DNA from: Cryptomeria japonica
Taxonomy: Eukaryota > Streptophyta > Pinopsida > Cupressales > Cupressaceae
Assembly: GCF_030272615.1 (NCBI RefSeq)
Contig: NC_081406.1
Location: 192,083,891-192,147,890, forward strand
Direction: 5' to 3'
DNA length: 64,000 nt
Every line of letters starts with the position of its first letter. Positions within the stretch are counted from its first letter, which is position 1. Below are positions 34,201-47,600 of this stretch, piece after piece. The notes below the pieces were generated by a model. It was not told where the DNA came from and made no database searches. It saw only the letters and a program-made list of their open reading frames with translations. The position numbers and the translations under genes are program-made.

Positions 34201-37200
34201 ACCTACACACCCAAAATGTCGGCGAAGAGCTCGCCTCTTCCGACTCGGAGGACTCTAATAAAGGGGAAGGGGGTCCCGATGAAAGTAAGGGCAAGAACGC
34301 GATGGAGCCGAACAGTGAAGGGGTGCTAGAATTGGAGGGATGTTCTGAAGATGAGGTTTGCTCGACTAACGGGCTCTTCCATTGGCAAATGGAGGATTAC
34401 GAAATGTTCCAAAGCTACAGGCTCGAATTAGAGGAACCAGAGCAACCAACAGAGGTGTACCTACCGGAATACAAAGAATATTGGAAGGGAGATGCCCCAA
34501 ACCCTGGCGACGTAAATAATCCGAAGAGTGTCGGCAACGATTGGAATCCTGTGTGGAAGGCCGCAGCCTTCAAAATCTTTATTATCCTTCTTCTTCTTAT
34601 GTACGGGAAGGAGGTCGTGGTCCCTGTAGAATTTGTGGTTCCAGGTCTTTCAATGACCAGTGAAAATAGATTGGCCACCAACGGGTACAAATTGAAACCT
34701 TACCACGCGAAGCGCGCAGGGGACCCGAGAGGCCGGGCAGGCGACTCGCCAGGTATAGGACCAAAACAGGAGACTGTCGAGCGAGGAAAACCGAGAAGGA
34801 TGAAGGGCAATCCCAGAGACAGGGGACCCGAACAGACGACTTTCTAAGACATCTAAATTAGGAGAGGAGGAAAAAAAAAAAAAAAAAAACCGTACGGTCG
34901 TATGACAGGCGACCGTACGGTCAAAAAAAAATTTTAAAAAAAAAAAAAAAAGAAGAAGAAAGAAGAAAGAAAGAAAAACGAAGGAAAAGAGACCACCGTA
35001 CGGTGGCACCACCAACGATGGACACCACCGTGCGGTGGCACCACCGAAGGTGGAACCCACCGTGCGGTGGAAGCCACCGATGGTGGAACCCACCGTGCGG
35101 TGGCACCACCGAAGGTGGAAGCCACCGTGCGGTGGCACCACCAACGATGGACACCACCGTGCGGTGGCATCACCGAAGGTGGAACCCACCGTGCGGTGGA
35201 AGCCACCGATGGTGGAACCCACCGTGCGGTGGCACCACCGAAGGTGGAGCCCATCGTGCGGTGGAAGCCGCGAAGGGCCGCGTGGGCATAAAGCCGCCTA
35301 CCGAAGGGAAAACCGCCGAAGGAGATAAAAAGCTACCGAAGGGAAAGCCGCACATCCCGAAGGAGATAAAAAGCTACCGAAGGGAAAGCCGCACATGCCG
35401 AAGGAGATAAAAAGCTACCGAAGGGAAAGCCGCACATGCCGAAGGAAGAAAAGCAGCCGAAGGGAAGACAATCACCGCACAAATGCAGAAAGAACCAATT
35501 ACACCGCACGAAGTAGGGAAGTCACCGCACGATTGGAGGTGGTATGGCGGGACATTACAGTGCCTAAAAAAAAAAAAAAAAACGACGACGGATTGAAAAA
35601 TGATTCGATGACATCTGGAGCCTGGACACTGAAAATATTGGAGTGTAGAAGAAGGGTTTTTGACATCATAAAATATCACAGAAATGCAGTGCGCCATGGA
35701 CTTTCATGGGGTTCTGAAGGTTGTAAATTGGTGTTGGCGGCGGGGGCGCTGCCCCTCGACCCCGCCCTGTACTGCGACAGGGAGCGCACCTGGGGCGCTG
35801 CCCCAGGACCCCGCGAGGGGCGCTGCCCCTCGACCCCGCTGGGGCGCTGCCCCAGACCCCGCGGGGGCGCTGCCCCTCGACCCCGCTGGGGGCGTTGCCC
35901 CCAGACCCCCAGTTTATTTTGGAGCTACAGAATACCATGGGAAGTGTTGTGCTTGTCCGTACTGTGAGAAGGAAGCCTGCAGCTAAGCATTGGCGGGAAT
36001 GCCATAAGCCGTAGAGGGAGACGGATTTGGAGGTTGGGAACAAACAGAGTTTGAGGGAAGGCATTGCAGGTCCGCACAGTTGTATGACACCAGGGAGTTA
36101 TTCAGTTCAGTTTTTAGCCTTTGGGGAGTGTGATGGCGGATTTGAGGTGTCTCCTAACATTTGTGCCAGCGGATTGTGGTCACCTCCAGGCATGACTGGT
36201 ACGCTTTGAGGAACTCGGAGGATGTCTCGGCGGGACGTGAGGTTGCCGTGGTGGATGCATAGAGGGCTCGGGAGGAGCTGACCACCAGGTTGGAGGCAAT
36301 AGTCGTGTGAGACTTAGTTCAGCGTACCCAGGAGTTGGATGCCGGGAGAGCAGCACGGGTGGCTATCGAGGACAAATTGGCTAGGGAGACCATATCAATT
36401 GAGTAGCAGTGGGTGGAAGCTGAGACTGAAAAACGTGTTTTGCAGACAAGTTTGGGTTAGGCATAGGAGGATTGTGATGGCCAAGGAAGCCATATTGGTG
36501 AAATCCGCACTTGAGCATTGGCTGGTAGCAGAAAAGGTTTTCAGGCGAGGACGTAGCAAGTGTATAAGATCTGGGCCCGACTAGCGTCAGTAGTTCCTGC
36601 CATTCATCTCTATTTTGTATTAAGTCGTCGGAGTCGACTTCTTTTCTTGGGGGGGATGATGTTATCGGGAAAAAGTGTATAGTTAGTAATGTTAATTATC
36701 AATAGTTAGTTAGCCGACGGGTAGGTAGTTGGAGTCGCGACGGTTGGGTCGCACCCCTTCGGCAATCATATATTGTATCACCTCCGGGTGTTGTGGTATG
36801 TAATGTTAGCCGTGTCAGATGTAATGTATTGTTAACGACGGATATAATATGAACATCCTTTGACATTAATGGAAAGCTTATGCTGGTACTTCTTTTATAT
36901 TTGCATTGTACATTGCTGTTCAGTTTCTGTATTCTTCCTGTTTACCCAGTGAGGTAAACGGCCGTCTCATCATAGATTGGACTTTTAGGGTGTCACTGAC
37001 TGAGCAAGAGGGAGATTGGACTTTTTCTACCTCATTGACTGAAAGAGGTCGGACTTTCTAGGGGCCACTGACTGAGCAAGAGGGAGATCAGACTTTTCCT
37101 ACCTCACTGACTGAAAGAGGTTGGACTTTCTAGGGGTCACAGATTGTCGCCTAAGGCAAGGTGGGGGGTTTTGGGGGTCACTGATTGTGACTCAAACTTG

Positions 37201-40200
37201 TCAAATTTTGTGAGCAGTAGCACTCACCTTGCCAATTTAGAAGGTCCTTTGTCGTTATCAAAGCTTTCACATGCAGTTAAGCCTTCATCTTGCATCTGTC
37301 ATCCCAATTCTCATGACTCAATACTTAGACCCATCACCTTGAAGGCATAAGATGATGATGATCAAATGGAATGATCATCACAAAATGGTTCATTTCCTAA
37401 GTTTTCAGAGCTAACTGACCTCAATTCATCCTAAAGAGGGAGACATGACCCGATCACTTCCTGGCAACCTGAGACACTGCACTTCCTAAAGCAAAAGGCT
37501 AATAGCTAAAGACTCTACCAGATGACTTAACTAGGACAACTAACCTAGAAAGCGGGAAAAAGTGGGGGATCCCCATTTGCAATGGGGTGATGTGTGAAAT
37601 GGTCACAACAGCTATGAACTCACAATTTTTTTGCAGACTGTTCAAGTCTCATTACTATATTTAGCAGACTGAAATTCACTTGGTTCTGTCCATGGGATAC
37701 TCAAGGTGCATTGGGGAAACAAAGAAAAGAAATGTATGATCAGTTAACCCAAAGTTTTGAAGAGATTTGCACTTGCAACAACTAACTTACTCAACAGCAG
37801 TTCCACTTCTCAAATCTATTTAAGGTCCAAGCTAACAGTAATATTTTACAGTCAAAGGGAAATATAAATGCAGAGGCACTAAAAACTGAATTTCTTCATA
37901 AATAACATAAAATGATCTTTTCTGCATTGATGTCTGCCAATTGCTATTTTTAGTGCTAGACATATTGTAAACAATGTGGATCTAAATCAGAAAGCTGTCA
38001 GAACTTAGAATCAGTTTGTCAAAGCACTTGCTGACAAATTCTATCCTTTGAAGCAGTCTTCAAGACTAAAGCCAAAAATTATTTTATGGATATTTGATAG
38101 AACAACAAATTCTTGATTTGAACTTTTTGGAGTCCACTTCTTTTTATTAAGTATGCTACTCAGTGCTCAACCACAATTATACCATGAGCTGGCCAACATC
38201 CTTGGCACTACTAGGTACGTAACATTGAATCCCCACTTCTTAAAATTGTCTTTGTAGGCAGAGGTCCTGGTTTGTTATGCTTTCTGACTGTTATTAATTT
38301 GATGAATGAAATTGGAGATTCAAAAACTTAAAATAGAAACATATGTTTTGCATTGTAAAATACTGTCACATTAAGTTTTCTTTCCTTGGTGAATATGAAG
38401 CTTCTTAAGCTATCGCAATGAGTTTCTTATGGTTTTGTACAAAAATATACAGGGGAAAAGAGTTGAAGCGGATTAAAGATGCAGAAAAGGATGGTCACAG
38501 CCTTGCTTTTCTTTATCCAAATATCAATGACCTTGAACATTCTGCTCAGGAAAGGCTGCCAAGAGTATCTGTTGTGATGCCTCTAAAGGGTTTTGGCGAA
38601 CACAATTATAGTAACTGGAAAAGTCAGGTTTGGGTTCTCTCCACACAAGGTGGTGACCACAATGGCATTGCTAATTTTTTTTAGAGCTAGAAATCATCAC
38701 CGATATTGTGAGAAACATGGATAGGGCTATCTAAAATGCTTCTGCATGTGTGACATGCATTACTATTGAAACTTTATCACCTAGAGTAGATTGTGAAGGA
38801 GGATGCTTCAAAGTTGTCTATTATACTTTGATTCTAACTAATATAGTAAGGATTTTTCGTGCCATTGAAGTAATCTTTGCAGGCATATTGTCCTGCACCC
38901 TATGTTGTATTGATGCTTTTTGAATAACATGAAAGAGCATGGTTTGTAGGATATTTGAAAGATTTGATTTATTAAAGATATATGGTGTGATACAGTTGGT
39001 CTCTCTATATGGCGGGCCTCTAGAGTTCCTGTTTGTTGTTGAAAGCACTGATGATCCAGCATATCCTGTTGTGTCACAATTGATTTTGGATTTTAAGGTA
39101 TGTTTTCTATTCTCCATGCTTGTAATTTTTTTCTATATGTATTGGAACAAATGCTTATATTTCTTGCATGAGTAGAATAAGCAGAATTCGAAAATACAAG
39201 ATATTAATTCATGTCCCTAGTCTTTTAGTAAGCAAGGCAGTAGGTCGTTTATTAATTTTGACCATTCAATTATTTAAAATTGAAGATGTGCTTCAGATGG
39301 TGCAGCAAACTTAGGGCATGAGCCAATAAATTCTAAGACATGCATAAGTAGTAAAGCATATCTACTGGTAGAACCAAGGAAAAGCTGAGGACTGCTAAAG
39401 GATACTGTAAAAAAATGCATGTTGGCAAGGTTATTGTACTATAAATGATTGAGGAGTAAGAGAATATTCAAATGAATGAATCATTATACAATCTATGGAG
39501 AAAACTTATCATGGATTGTTCTACGTTGTTTCCTGTACCCGATGATAAATACAAAATAACACTAGCTATGGTTGAATCTGGACACAAAGCACTCGACCTT
39601 AGTATCAAAACCTTTAGGATGGATAAAGACCATATCACTGAACACTGTAGAGTGACAATGTGCAACTCATTTTTAGGTCAAGATATCGCTTTGCTTTGAA
39701 TTTTTCACAAAATCCTCGTATCTTCAGCAAATGGTGAGAGCTCTTAGATCTGCTTACATATTTGATTCTATGCAAAAACTAGGGGGTTTATAGAAAAGAC
39801 TTTTCCAATTTGGCAAGTAACTATCTCAAATTAATTGTCAAAGATTTGGTGGTGCTATTGGTGTTGGATTTATGTGGATTTTCCATTGATAGTGGCCACT
39901 TTGAGGTGACACTTGGGTTGGGTAGTGAAGATCAATGATGACTCAGATTTGGGCTAGAGATTGATTTGGTGGCACAAATGTTTAACTGATGGTGTGTGAA
40001 CAAGACATTTGTAGTAAGTAGTGACTCATTTGGAATTGAGGGTGCTGCATATTGCATTGGCCAGACCACTCCCCTCTTTCTAGGGAAAATGTGAGTGCAA
40101 ACTCTACTTATTTGTAGCCTTTGATTTCAATTATATAGGGGTCTTCATATGTACACGTCAGTTTCACATCAGTGGTTGGTGCTTAGTCAGGTAGGCTGTC

Positions 40201-41571
40201 ATGGTTCAAAATAAACACCAAAAAATTAAATAAAATAAATGGGTAATTGAATAAAAGAGCACACTTGGTACTATACGAATGCCCATAGACTTGCAAATTA
40301 GGTTTTGATAGCTGGTGAATCATTGCTGGCTACAAGAAAATAAACTAGTGCAATATGTGGCACATCTCGGCAAATTCCCTCCAAAATTTTGAGTTTCTGG
40401 TTTTTTGAATTTTGAATTTAGGGGAAAAACGCAACTTGGATATTTGATCTTCAACAGACCATAAGTTAAAGATATATGGTGTGATACAGTTGGTCTCTCT
40501 ATAAGTCAACTTGTTTTTGCTCCATTTTCTTGGAAAGCTGTTTCTGAGATTTATGCAATTGTGACAGTTTTTACAATTTGGAAAATTTTGAAACTCGTTT
40601 GAGACTTTCAAGTATAGATTTTGTTTTGTGCGTTATCATGCTCAATGAGTAGTATTGAGTTTTGAACCTTGGCACAAAATTCTTGTTGAGAGGTAGACAC
40701 TGGTGGAAGATTTGTGGGATCATGATATTGAAGTTTGAATACAGAAAGCAACAATTAGAGAATGATACATCCTTGGCACAATGGTGGCAGTTGAGGCTTC
40801 CAGTTAAGCTCCAATCAAATTCCAATGGAACCGTGAATAGATATTTGGCTATATTAGAGGACAGGTGGCTGAATTCGAAGGCAAGGGTGACAGTCTTGGA
40901 CCATAAGCTCCTAAAAGGATCAATCGTGAATTGGTTTCCTCAACAATGATGTGACTGGGCTATTGCCATTGCTTTTCTCTTCATTTCGTTGATTTGATGA
41001 CCTTGTATTGGTGTACACCATAAGATGGAGGTAGTTTAAGCCCTGGGAGGGTTATATATGGCTGCCATTGTGATTGTTAACTTATTCTAATAATCAATGA
41101 CTATGTTGCATAAAGTGTCTCTATGGTAGTTACCGATGATGATTTGGTCTTTGGTGAGTTTTGTAGAATGCTTCATTATTGATATGGATTATGCTAGACT
41201 GCCATGACTTTGGTTGATGAGCACATGGGGGCATTTGTGGGCATCCTCATTGACGCGGTTCAAAACTTTGAAAACTTAAGACAAAGAATGCGTTGCAGGG
41301 TTATATATTGCTTCTGTTGAGATGGTTAAACTGTTTTGATGGAAGTCTATGTTTGCTCAAAGTGCCTCTCTATGGTGGCTATGGATGATGATTTGGTCTG
41401 TGGGAAGTTTTTTAGAATGCTTCCTTATTGATTTGGATCATGCCAAAGTGTGTTGACTCTGATTGAAGAACATATGGGAACATTTGTGGGCCTTGTCATT
41501 GACATGGTTCATCTTTTGAGAGCTTAAGTCACATATACATATACATATACATATGTGTATATATGCATGTG

Positions 41572-41615
<44 letters not shown>

Positions 41616-44600
41616 CACATATGCATGCATATATACATATACACATGCATATATACATATACACATGCATATATACATATACACATGCATATATACATAT
41701 ACATATACATACACATATGCATATACACATATGCATATATATATACATATACACATATGCATATATATATATATATATATACACGTTGACATATACATAT
41801 ACATACATGTACACACATACACATACATATGCATGTATATGTATGTGCATATATGCATGTGTATGTATGTATATGTATATATGCATGTATATATACATGT
41901 GTGTGTGTGTATGTATATATATAATATATACATATATATACATACATGTATATATATGTATGTATGTAAGTATATATGTATATACTATATATATACATGT
42001 ATACACACATATATGTGTGTATATATACATGTATGCATGTATATATACACATTTATATATACACGTATATACATACATACATACATACGTACGTACATAC
42101 ACACATACATACATTTCTTGACTCTCAAGCCAATGAAGGAAGTAGACACAATCAGGTTTGCAACCATGCATTTAGAAGGGGTAGCTTATGATTGGTGGCA
42201 CCATGGGTTAGTGACACGAGATCATGGGTTAATACATTCTTATGAAGAGTTTAGTACTGACCTAATTGCATGCTTTGACAGGAAAGGTGTGGAAGTGTAT
42301 TACAGGGAGTTGGAACAATTAAGGCAAGGTGGATCCTTGGATGCCTACATTAATGAGTCTCAAAAAATTATTGTAATGGTTCCAGATACGACAGAAAAAA
42401 GGGAGATTATGCTGTTTATTGAAGGGCTGAATGATAAGATTAAGGGACTTGTGAAAGTTCTTAGGCCTAGCTCACTCCGAGATGCAATTAAAATGGCATT
42501 GGACCTTGATACACATCTACTTCCTATCAGCCACCTAAAAGGAGTTTCAAAAATTCAAAACCAAATATGAAACCTTATAATCAATCCAAGAACATGTCAC
42601 CCAGGATGGATTTTGAGTCTAGGAATGAATTAAGGAGAAAGAAATTATGTTTCACTTGCAAAGAACCTTGGACTCCTAAGCATAGGTGCCTTGGAAAGGG
42701 CAAAATTCATTACATAGAGGTCACTTCAGATGTTGAGCAGGAGCTGATTGATGACATTTACAAATTTCTCATAAAGCGGAGTAAAGGAGAAAACCTAGTG
42801 GGAAGAAAACTCCTCCCCAAAAGGGAAATGATACAATATGAATGAAATGTACAAGTGAAAAAGATATGTCATAAAGCAAGGACTCATGATAACCCCCCAA
42901 TGATCACTTCTATGCACACTGTACAATGAATGTTCTCCCCCATAGGAGAGAAATGAGAGACTATGCAGCCCCACCATAATGTGATGCTTGTAGTGTTAGT
43001 AGATGCTCGACATTGGATGCTGAAGGTTATCCACACTCGCTGAAAAACACCACAAATGTGTGCAAGATGACCTCCCATTTTGGATATGTAGGAAGTAACA
43101 TGAATGTCTCTGAAGTTTGCACATTATCCAAAGATTGAATGCTGGCATACTAGTTTCCAAACCCGTAGTGCTGAAAACTAGTATGCATATCTTGTTGTGA
43201 GGAACCATTGATGCTTTCTGTGAAGCATTTCTAGATTCATATTTAGCAACAAGTGATGAGATCGCAATGCATGTCATAGTACTACATTGTTCGTCTTCAT
43301 ATAGTGTAGTGCTCAAGGTGTGGAAGTGCTCAAAGGCATGACTCAAGACATCATTACAAGAGAAATATAAGTAAAGAAGGTGTGGAAGTGTTCATGACAC
43401 AACTCATGGAAGTGCTCAAAGGCACAACGCAAGACACCCCCCTTGATTCAATAGTAGGTGACCTGGAAGAAGCCATCCTCCTCGCATGCCCTCCTAATGT
43501 CATTGATTACCTTTATTCTTGAGGCCCATCCAAATCTTTGAGGTCTATGACTGGAACTGCATATGAATGACAGACCCGGGACATGTCAGGACGTTCACCC
43601 GGAGGAAAGACATACTTATCCTGAACATGAAGATGATTATGTCCATTGGACATGAGTTTCTCCACAACATTGAGATTGAACTCATCATGGGCTGTGGATG
43701 TCATCTTGTACTTGAAGGAGGGGAGGAAATGAAGGATGTCATCTTGTACTTGAAGGAGGGGAGGAAATGAAAAGAAGATAGATTCAATTGCTCTAGGATT
43801 CAGGTAGGTTTTCTTAGATTGTTTAGCCTCAACTGCTCTTGGGGTAAACCAATACTTGTGAGAGCTAAAGAGCTTTGATCTGACATAGAGATATTTGTCT
43901 GCATTCAAGAAAACACTTGCAAAGTCCATCTCCATTATCATAAAAGATGTCAATTTATATATTGTTTTTAGATAACGTGTGACGTTGTGAACACTATTTT
44001 AAATTGTTTGTGTCCCCACGTATGTTTTTTAAATTTGTATCCCTCCCCGACTTCGAATTGATATAAGAGTTTTTTATGGCAAAACGATAAGCATTAGTTT
44101 AGATGAGTTTTCTCCATTTTGTGAGGAGAGGAGATTTCGTTCACATTATAGGTCATCATTGATTAGGAAGAGGATGAGCCCACACTACAACAAAAATAGA
44201 TGACTTATGATCTATGGTTGCATATGATGTCATCTATGGCTGCATATTTACATTATCATAGAAGATGTACCCCTACCTTTATATCCATGGGGTAGTAATA
44301 GATGGAGCAAAGGAAGTAGTAGATGGTAAGGATTCAATAGTAGGTGATCCCCCTAGTTTTTGGCACTTTATAATATAGCGCTTTTTACAATGTATCAAGG
44401 TCCAATGCATGGGAAATGTCAAACCATTAACTTTTGCAAAAAATGACATTTAATTTCCAGCTACCGATCAAAAGTTATGACAAACAAATTCCCATAAAAT
44501 GGCCCATTTTAATTACATTTGCATTGAAACAGAAAAAATGCTCTATGATGAGAGAAAACCTAACCTTCCAAGTTCCAACTACTTCTTGGAATCGACATGA

Positions 44601-47600
44601 AATGTAGAATACAATGGTTTTGATTGTGAGGGGGGAATTTGGCCTCCTTCCAATCCAAGCGTCATCCTTCATCTTCATCAAGCGAATATACACGGTTTAT
44701 TGAAAACCATTACATATATCAGCAATTAAAATTGCTATGATGCTGCCCACAATTGCATTAAAGCAACTTTGTCCCCTCTTTTTATAAGTCCCTTATGCTA
44801 AAATGAAAATGACCCCCCCTTTTACAAGCACTAAAAGGTTTGAAACATTCAACTAACCTCAAATTGATAGTGTCAACTCTCATGGTTTACAATAAATGTG
44901 AATGCTATCCATATGATGCTAAAGGTTACAAATGTTAACATTTAAAATTTAGAACTAACATATGTTAATAAAGCTGCTAGATTTTTACAAAACTGATAGA
45001 GAGTTAGCTGCTTGGAGTGTAGGATTGATTGAGTCAGTTAGAAGTTCAATTAATTGCAATTACTTTTGGCTTCAGCTAGAAGATTGACAAGTGGAGCTCA
45101 AGTGTGTAAAACAAGGTGGGTCTTTTGGAGCATTTAGAGGTTGATGAGAATTTCTTTGCCAGTGGAAATGTTGATACCACTTCTAAATGGTTCCTTAGAG
45201 GTTTTTTACTTGGTAGCTCTCACTATTAGATGACTTGCAACAAAGGTTTCAAGACTATTGTATTGGCCTATAAAAGGTATGATGAGCCTTCAAGGACAGT
45301 CACAATGGAGATAAAGTGCAGATGCAAAAGATTTTCACACTAGGCTTGAATGAAAGGATGCTTGATATGATCATCCTGTAATAATGGATTTACAGATTCC
45401 CACTGTAATTGAAGGAAATTGAGAATTAGGGTTTAAGATAATAAAACCACTAAATAGCCCAATTAACTTACATACATTGAAAGAGGGTTGAACCCAATAG
45501 ATCTAGGCTCAATCCTTGTGGGAAGGAGATTGAGATTCTAATTAGATTCAACTTGGCTGATTGTGATTAGTCCTCTTTCTTATGTTGAATTGGATTGATT
45601 GTGAAATTAGGGCAAAACAATGAAATATTGAAGCAATCTGACATAAACAGTAAGCTACCAATATCCCATTGAGCCACAAACTTGGATTTGGGCAAAAGAT
45701 GATGTGTCGGACCTATTCCCAAAAGTTCGGCTCGATTTTTTCGGGACCAGTTAGCATAGATTCGTCCTGGTCCTTCGAATTTTTTTGTTGTCAAAAGCTG
45801 AACCTGTTCATCATTGTTGACTCTACCGAATTTCCCGAGTACAGCTCCGCACCTATTTCTTGTACAGAGAAAGAAAGGGAAATTGCTGGGAATGTTTGCC
45901 TTAGGACAAACCCTAGTTTTGGAATTAATAATCTTTTAATCAAAATAGAGAAATGAGAATCGCCCAAAATCGCTGACTTTGGACGATTTCCGAGTCGAGT
46001 CATGCTCGTTGTGTCCAGTGGGCTCGGACTCGGACTCAGACAAGTTTGGGTCAAAAAATCGCCCAAAATCGCACTAGCCCAAAATCGTCCAAAATCGCTG
46101 AGTTTGGCGAGTCCCAACTCCCAAACGCGGTCGGTGGCATGCAACTTTAAGTTAAAAAAAAAAACACAACTTCTAATATGTTTTGAATCGATTTTTTTTG
46201 GTTTATATTATGCTTTGAGCCTAAAAGTGAACTTCATTTCATTCATTTGGCAAAATAGGATGAGAAAGGTGAGTTGTAAAATTAGGGGGGAAATTGCATT
46301 GATAAAAGTAGGGAAATTTTAACCTCCGAGTCTAATTAGGCTCCAATTCCATATAACAACATATACTTTCATTTGGTGCATCAAGAGTTGGAAAGGAAGA
46401 GTTTGCATCTCATTTGATCATATGATGACATTGATTTTTTATTCCATGAGTTTTGTAATATTGTATACATTTGACAATATTTATATATCTATGTTTGTTA
46501 TTTCCTTCAACTACAATTTGTGTTTATGCTTATGTGATTGATGTATACTTGTGTATGTAATCAAATTAGCTTCTATTTGATGATGTTATTGTGTCTTTAA
46601 GGTGTATTTAATAAAGGGTACATGAAACAATTTTTAAATCTTTAAAAATCTCTAAATTTCTTGAGTTTTTCACTTTGCCGAGTCGGAGCCGAGTTTTGAC
46701 TCCCGAGTTGAATTGGCCTCGTCAAGTTCGAGTCCCGTTTCTTTGGAATTAACTATGAAATTGAATTGACAAATGTAATGAAAGACCAAAGTAAAATACT
46801 TTCCTTTTGAGGGAAAGATTGAATCTGAAATGTAATGCTGAAAACCACAATGATTACCTTGATGAAGTTTTGTTTGTCTGCACACAAAGCAATTAGGGTG
46901 TTATGTAGTATGTCTTCATAAAACATTGATCATGAATGCCATCTTCAATGCTTGAACTTGACTTCACTTCTGCTCCAATGCTTGATGAATGATTGATTGC
47001 TTGCTCACTTGAATTTGTTAGTGTAGATCTTGGTTTCAATTCGTTTGGTTAGAAATGAGAGGGGTAGACCTCCTTTTGTACTTGATCGTCAAAAATCAAA
47101 TTGAATTTTCACAATAGGTCGACACGGGATCCAAATTCCCACTCATTCATGATGACCGTTAGGTGGGTGCAATTTAGGGCCCAATTAAGAGGCCCCGGGT
47201 GTGGTATGCCCTGGTCCTGATTTAGCACTAGGGTGTGGTATGCCTGGGTCCTGATTTGGGTACCCAGGGTGTGGTACGTCCCAGTCTTGGAAATCAGGAC
47301 TCCAGAAATGGGGTGAAACTGGGAAATTGATGAAAATGTGGAATAGGTAAGTGGTGTGAGTAGAATTAGCATTGCAATTAGGCCTTGGAAGATGGAAAGC
47401 CAAAATGAGGTCAAAGTGAAGACAAAATTGTAGGTGAGTACAATTTAGGACGCTACCCCCACACATCTCACTAATGAATTTTCTCTTGATTAGTGCCAAG
47501 AGATACCAAATCTGTTGGCAAGGTGAGAATAGGGTATGAAGGGCTGCGTGGCTTCGTTTTCTATGCTACCATTTACCTACATAGTGAAGCAACAGGCTCT

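Larger units (their letters stand above)
34848..36659 (+). other. retrotransposon 3' non-coding region with repeat arrays
   Basis: Between gag and the 3' LTR lie an A run (about 34871-34889), ACCGTACGGT palindromes (near 34890 and 34910), an A-rich run, a hairpin array, a 41-bp tandem, a GC-rich array and a decayed reading frame. Together they occupy the place where reverse transcriptase and integrase would normally be. Confidence 0.75.
31056..36960 (+). mobile_element. young gag-protease-only LTR retrotransposon (TR-GAG-like)
   Basis: A 5.9-kb element has 301-base LTRs, a tRNA-Asp-type primer site, one intact gag-protease frame, a 1.8-kb repeat-filled 3' region and a G-run polypurine tract. 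Reverse transcriptase, RNase H and integrase are absent, so it must rely on enzymes of another Ty3/gypsy element. LTRs identical but for one terminal base, a clean 5-bp target duplication and rich CpG content show recent insertion. It lies inside GCS intron 2 in the same orientation as the gene. Non-autonomous plant elements with only a GAG domain have been described as TR-GAGs; this one also keeps a protease. Confidence 0.9.

Noticed and set aside
34650-35410. Gly/His/Trp/Pro repeat proteins on both strands
   Set aside because: They are products of the CCACCGTGCGGTGG array inside the retrotransposon, open in several frames at once.
38418-38684. Starting a GCS protein at the ATG at 38418
   Set aside because: Exons 1 and 2 supply the membrane anchor in correct phase and the acceptor at 38451-38452 is canonical, so this ATG is intronic.
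41438-42171. Overlapping 130-215 codon frames on both strands
   Set aside because: Same cause: an ACATAT-type microsatellite is open in many frames.
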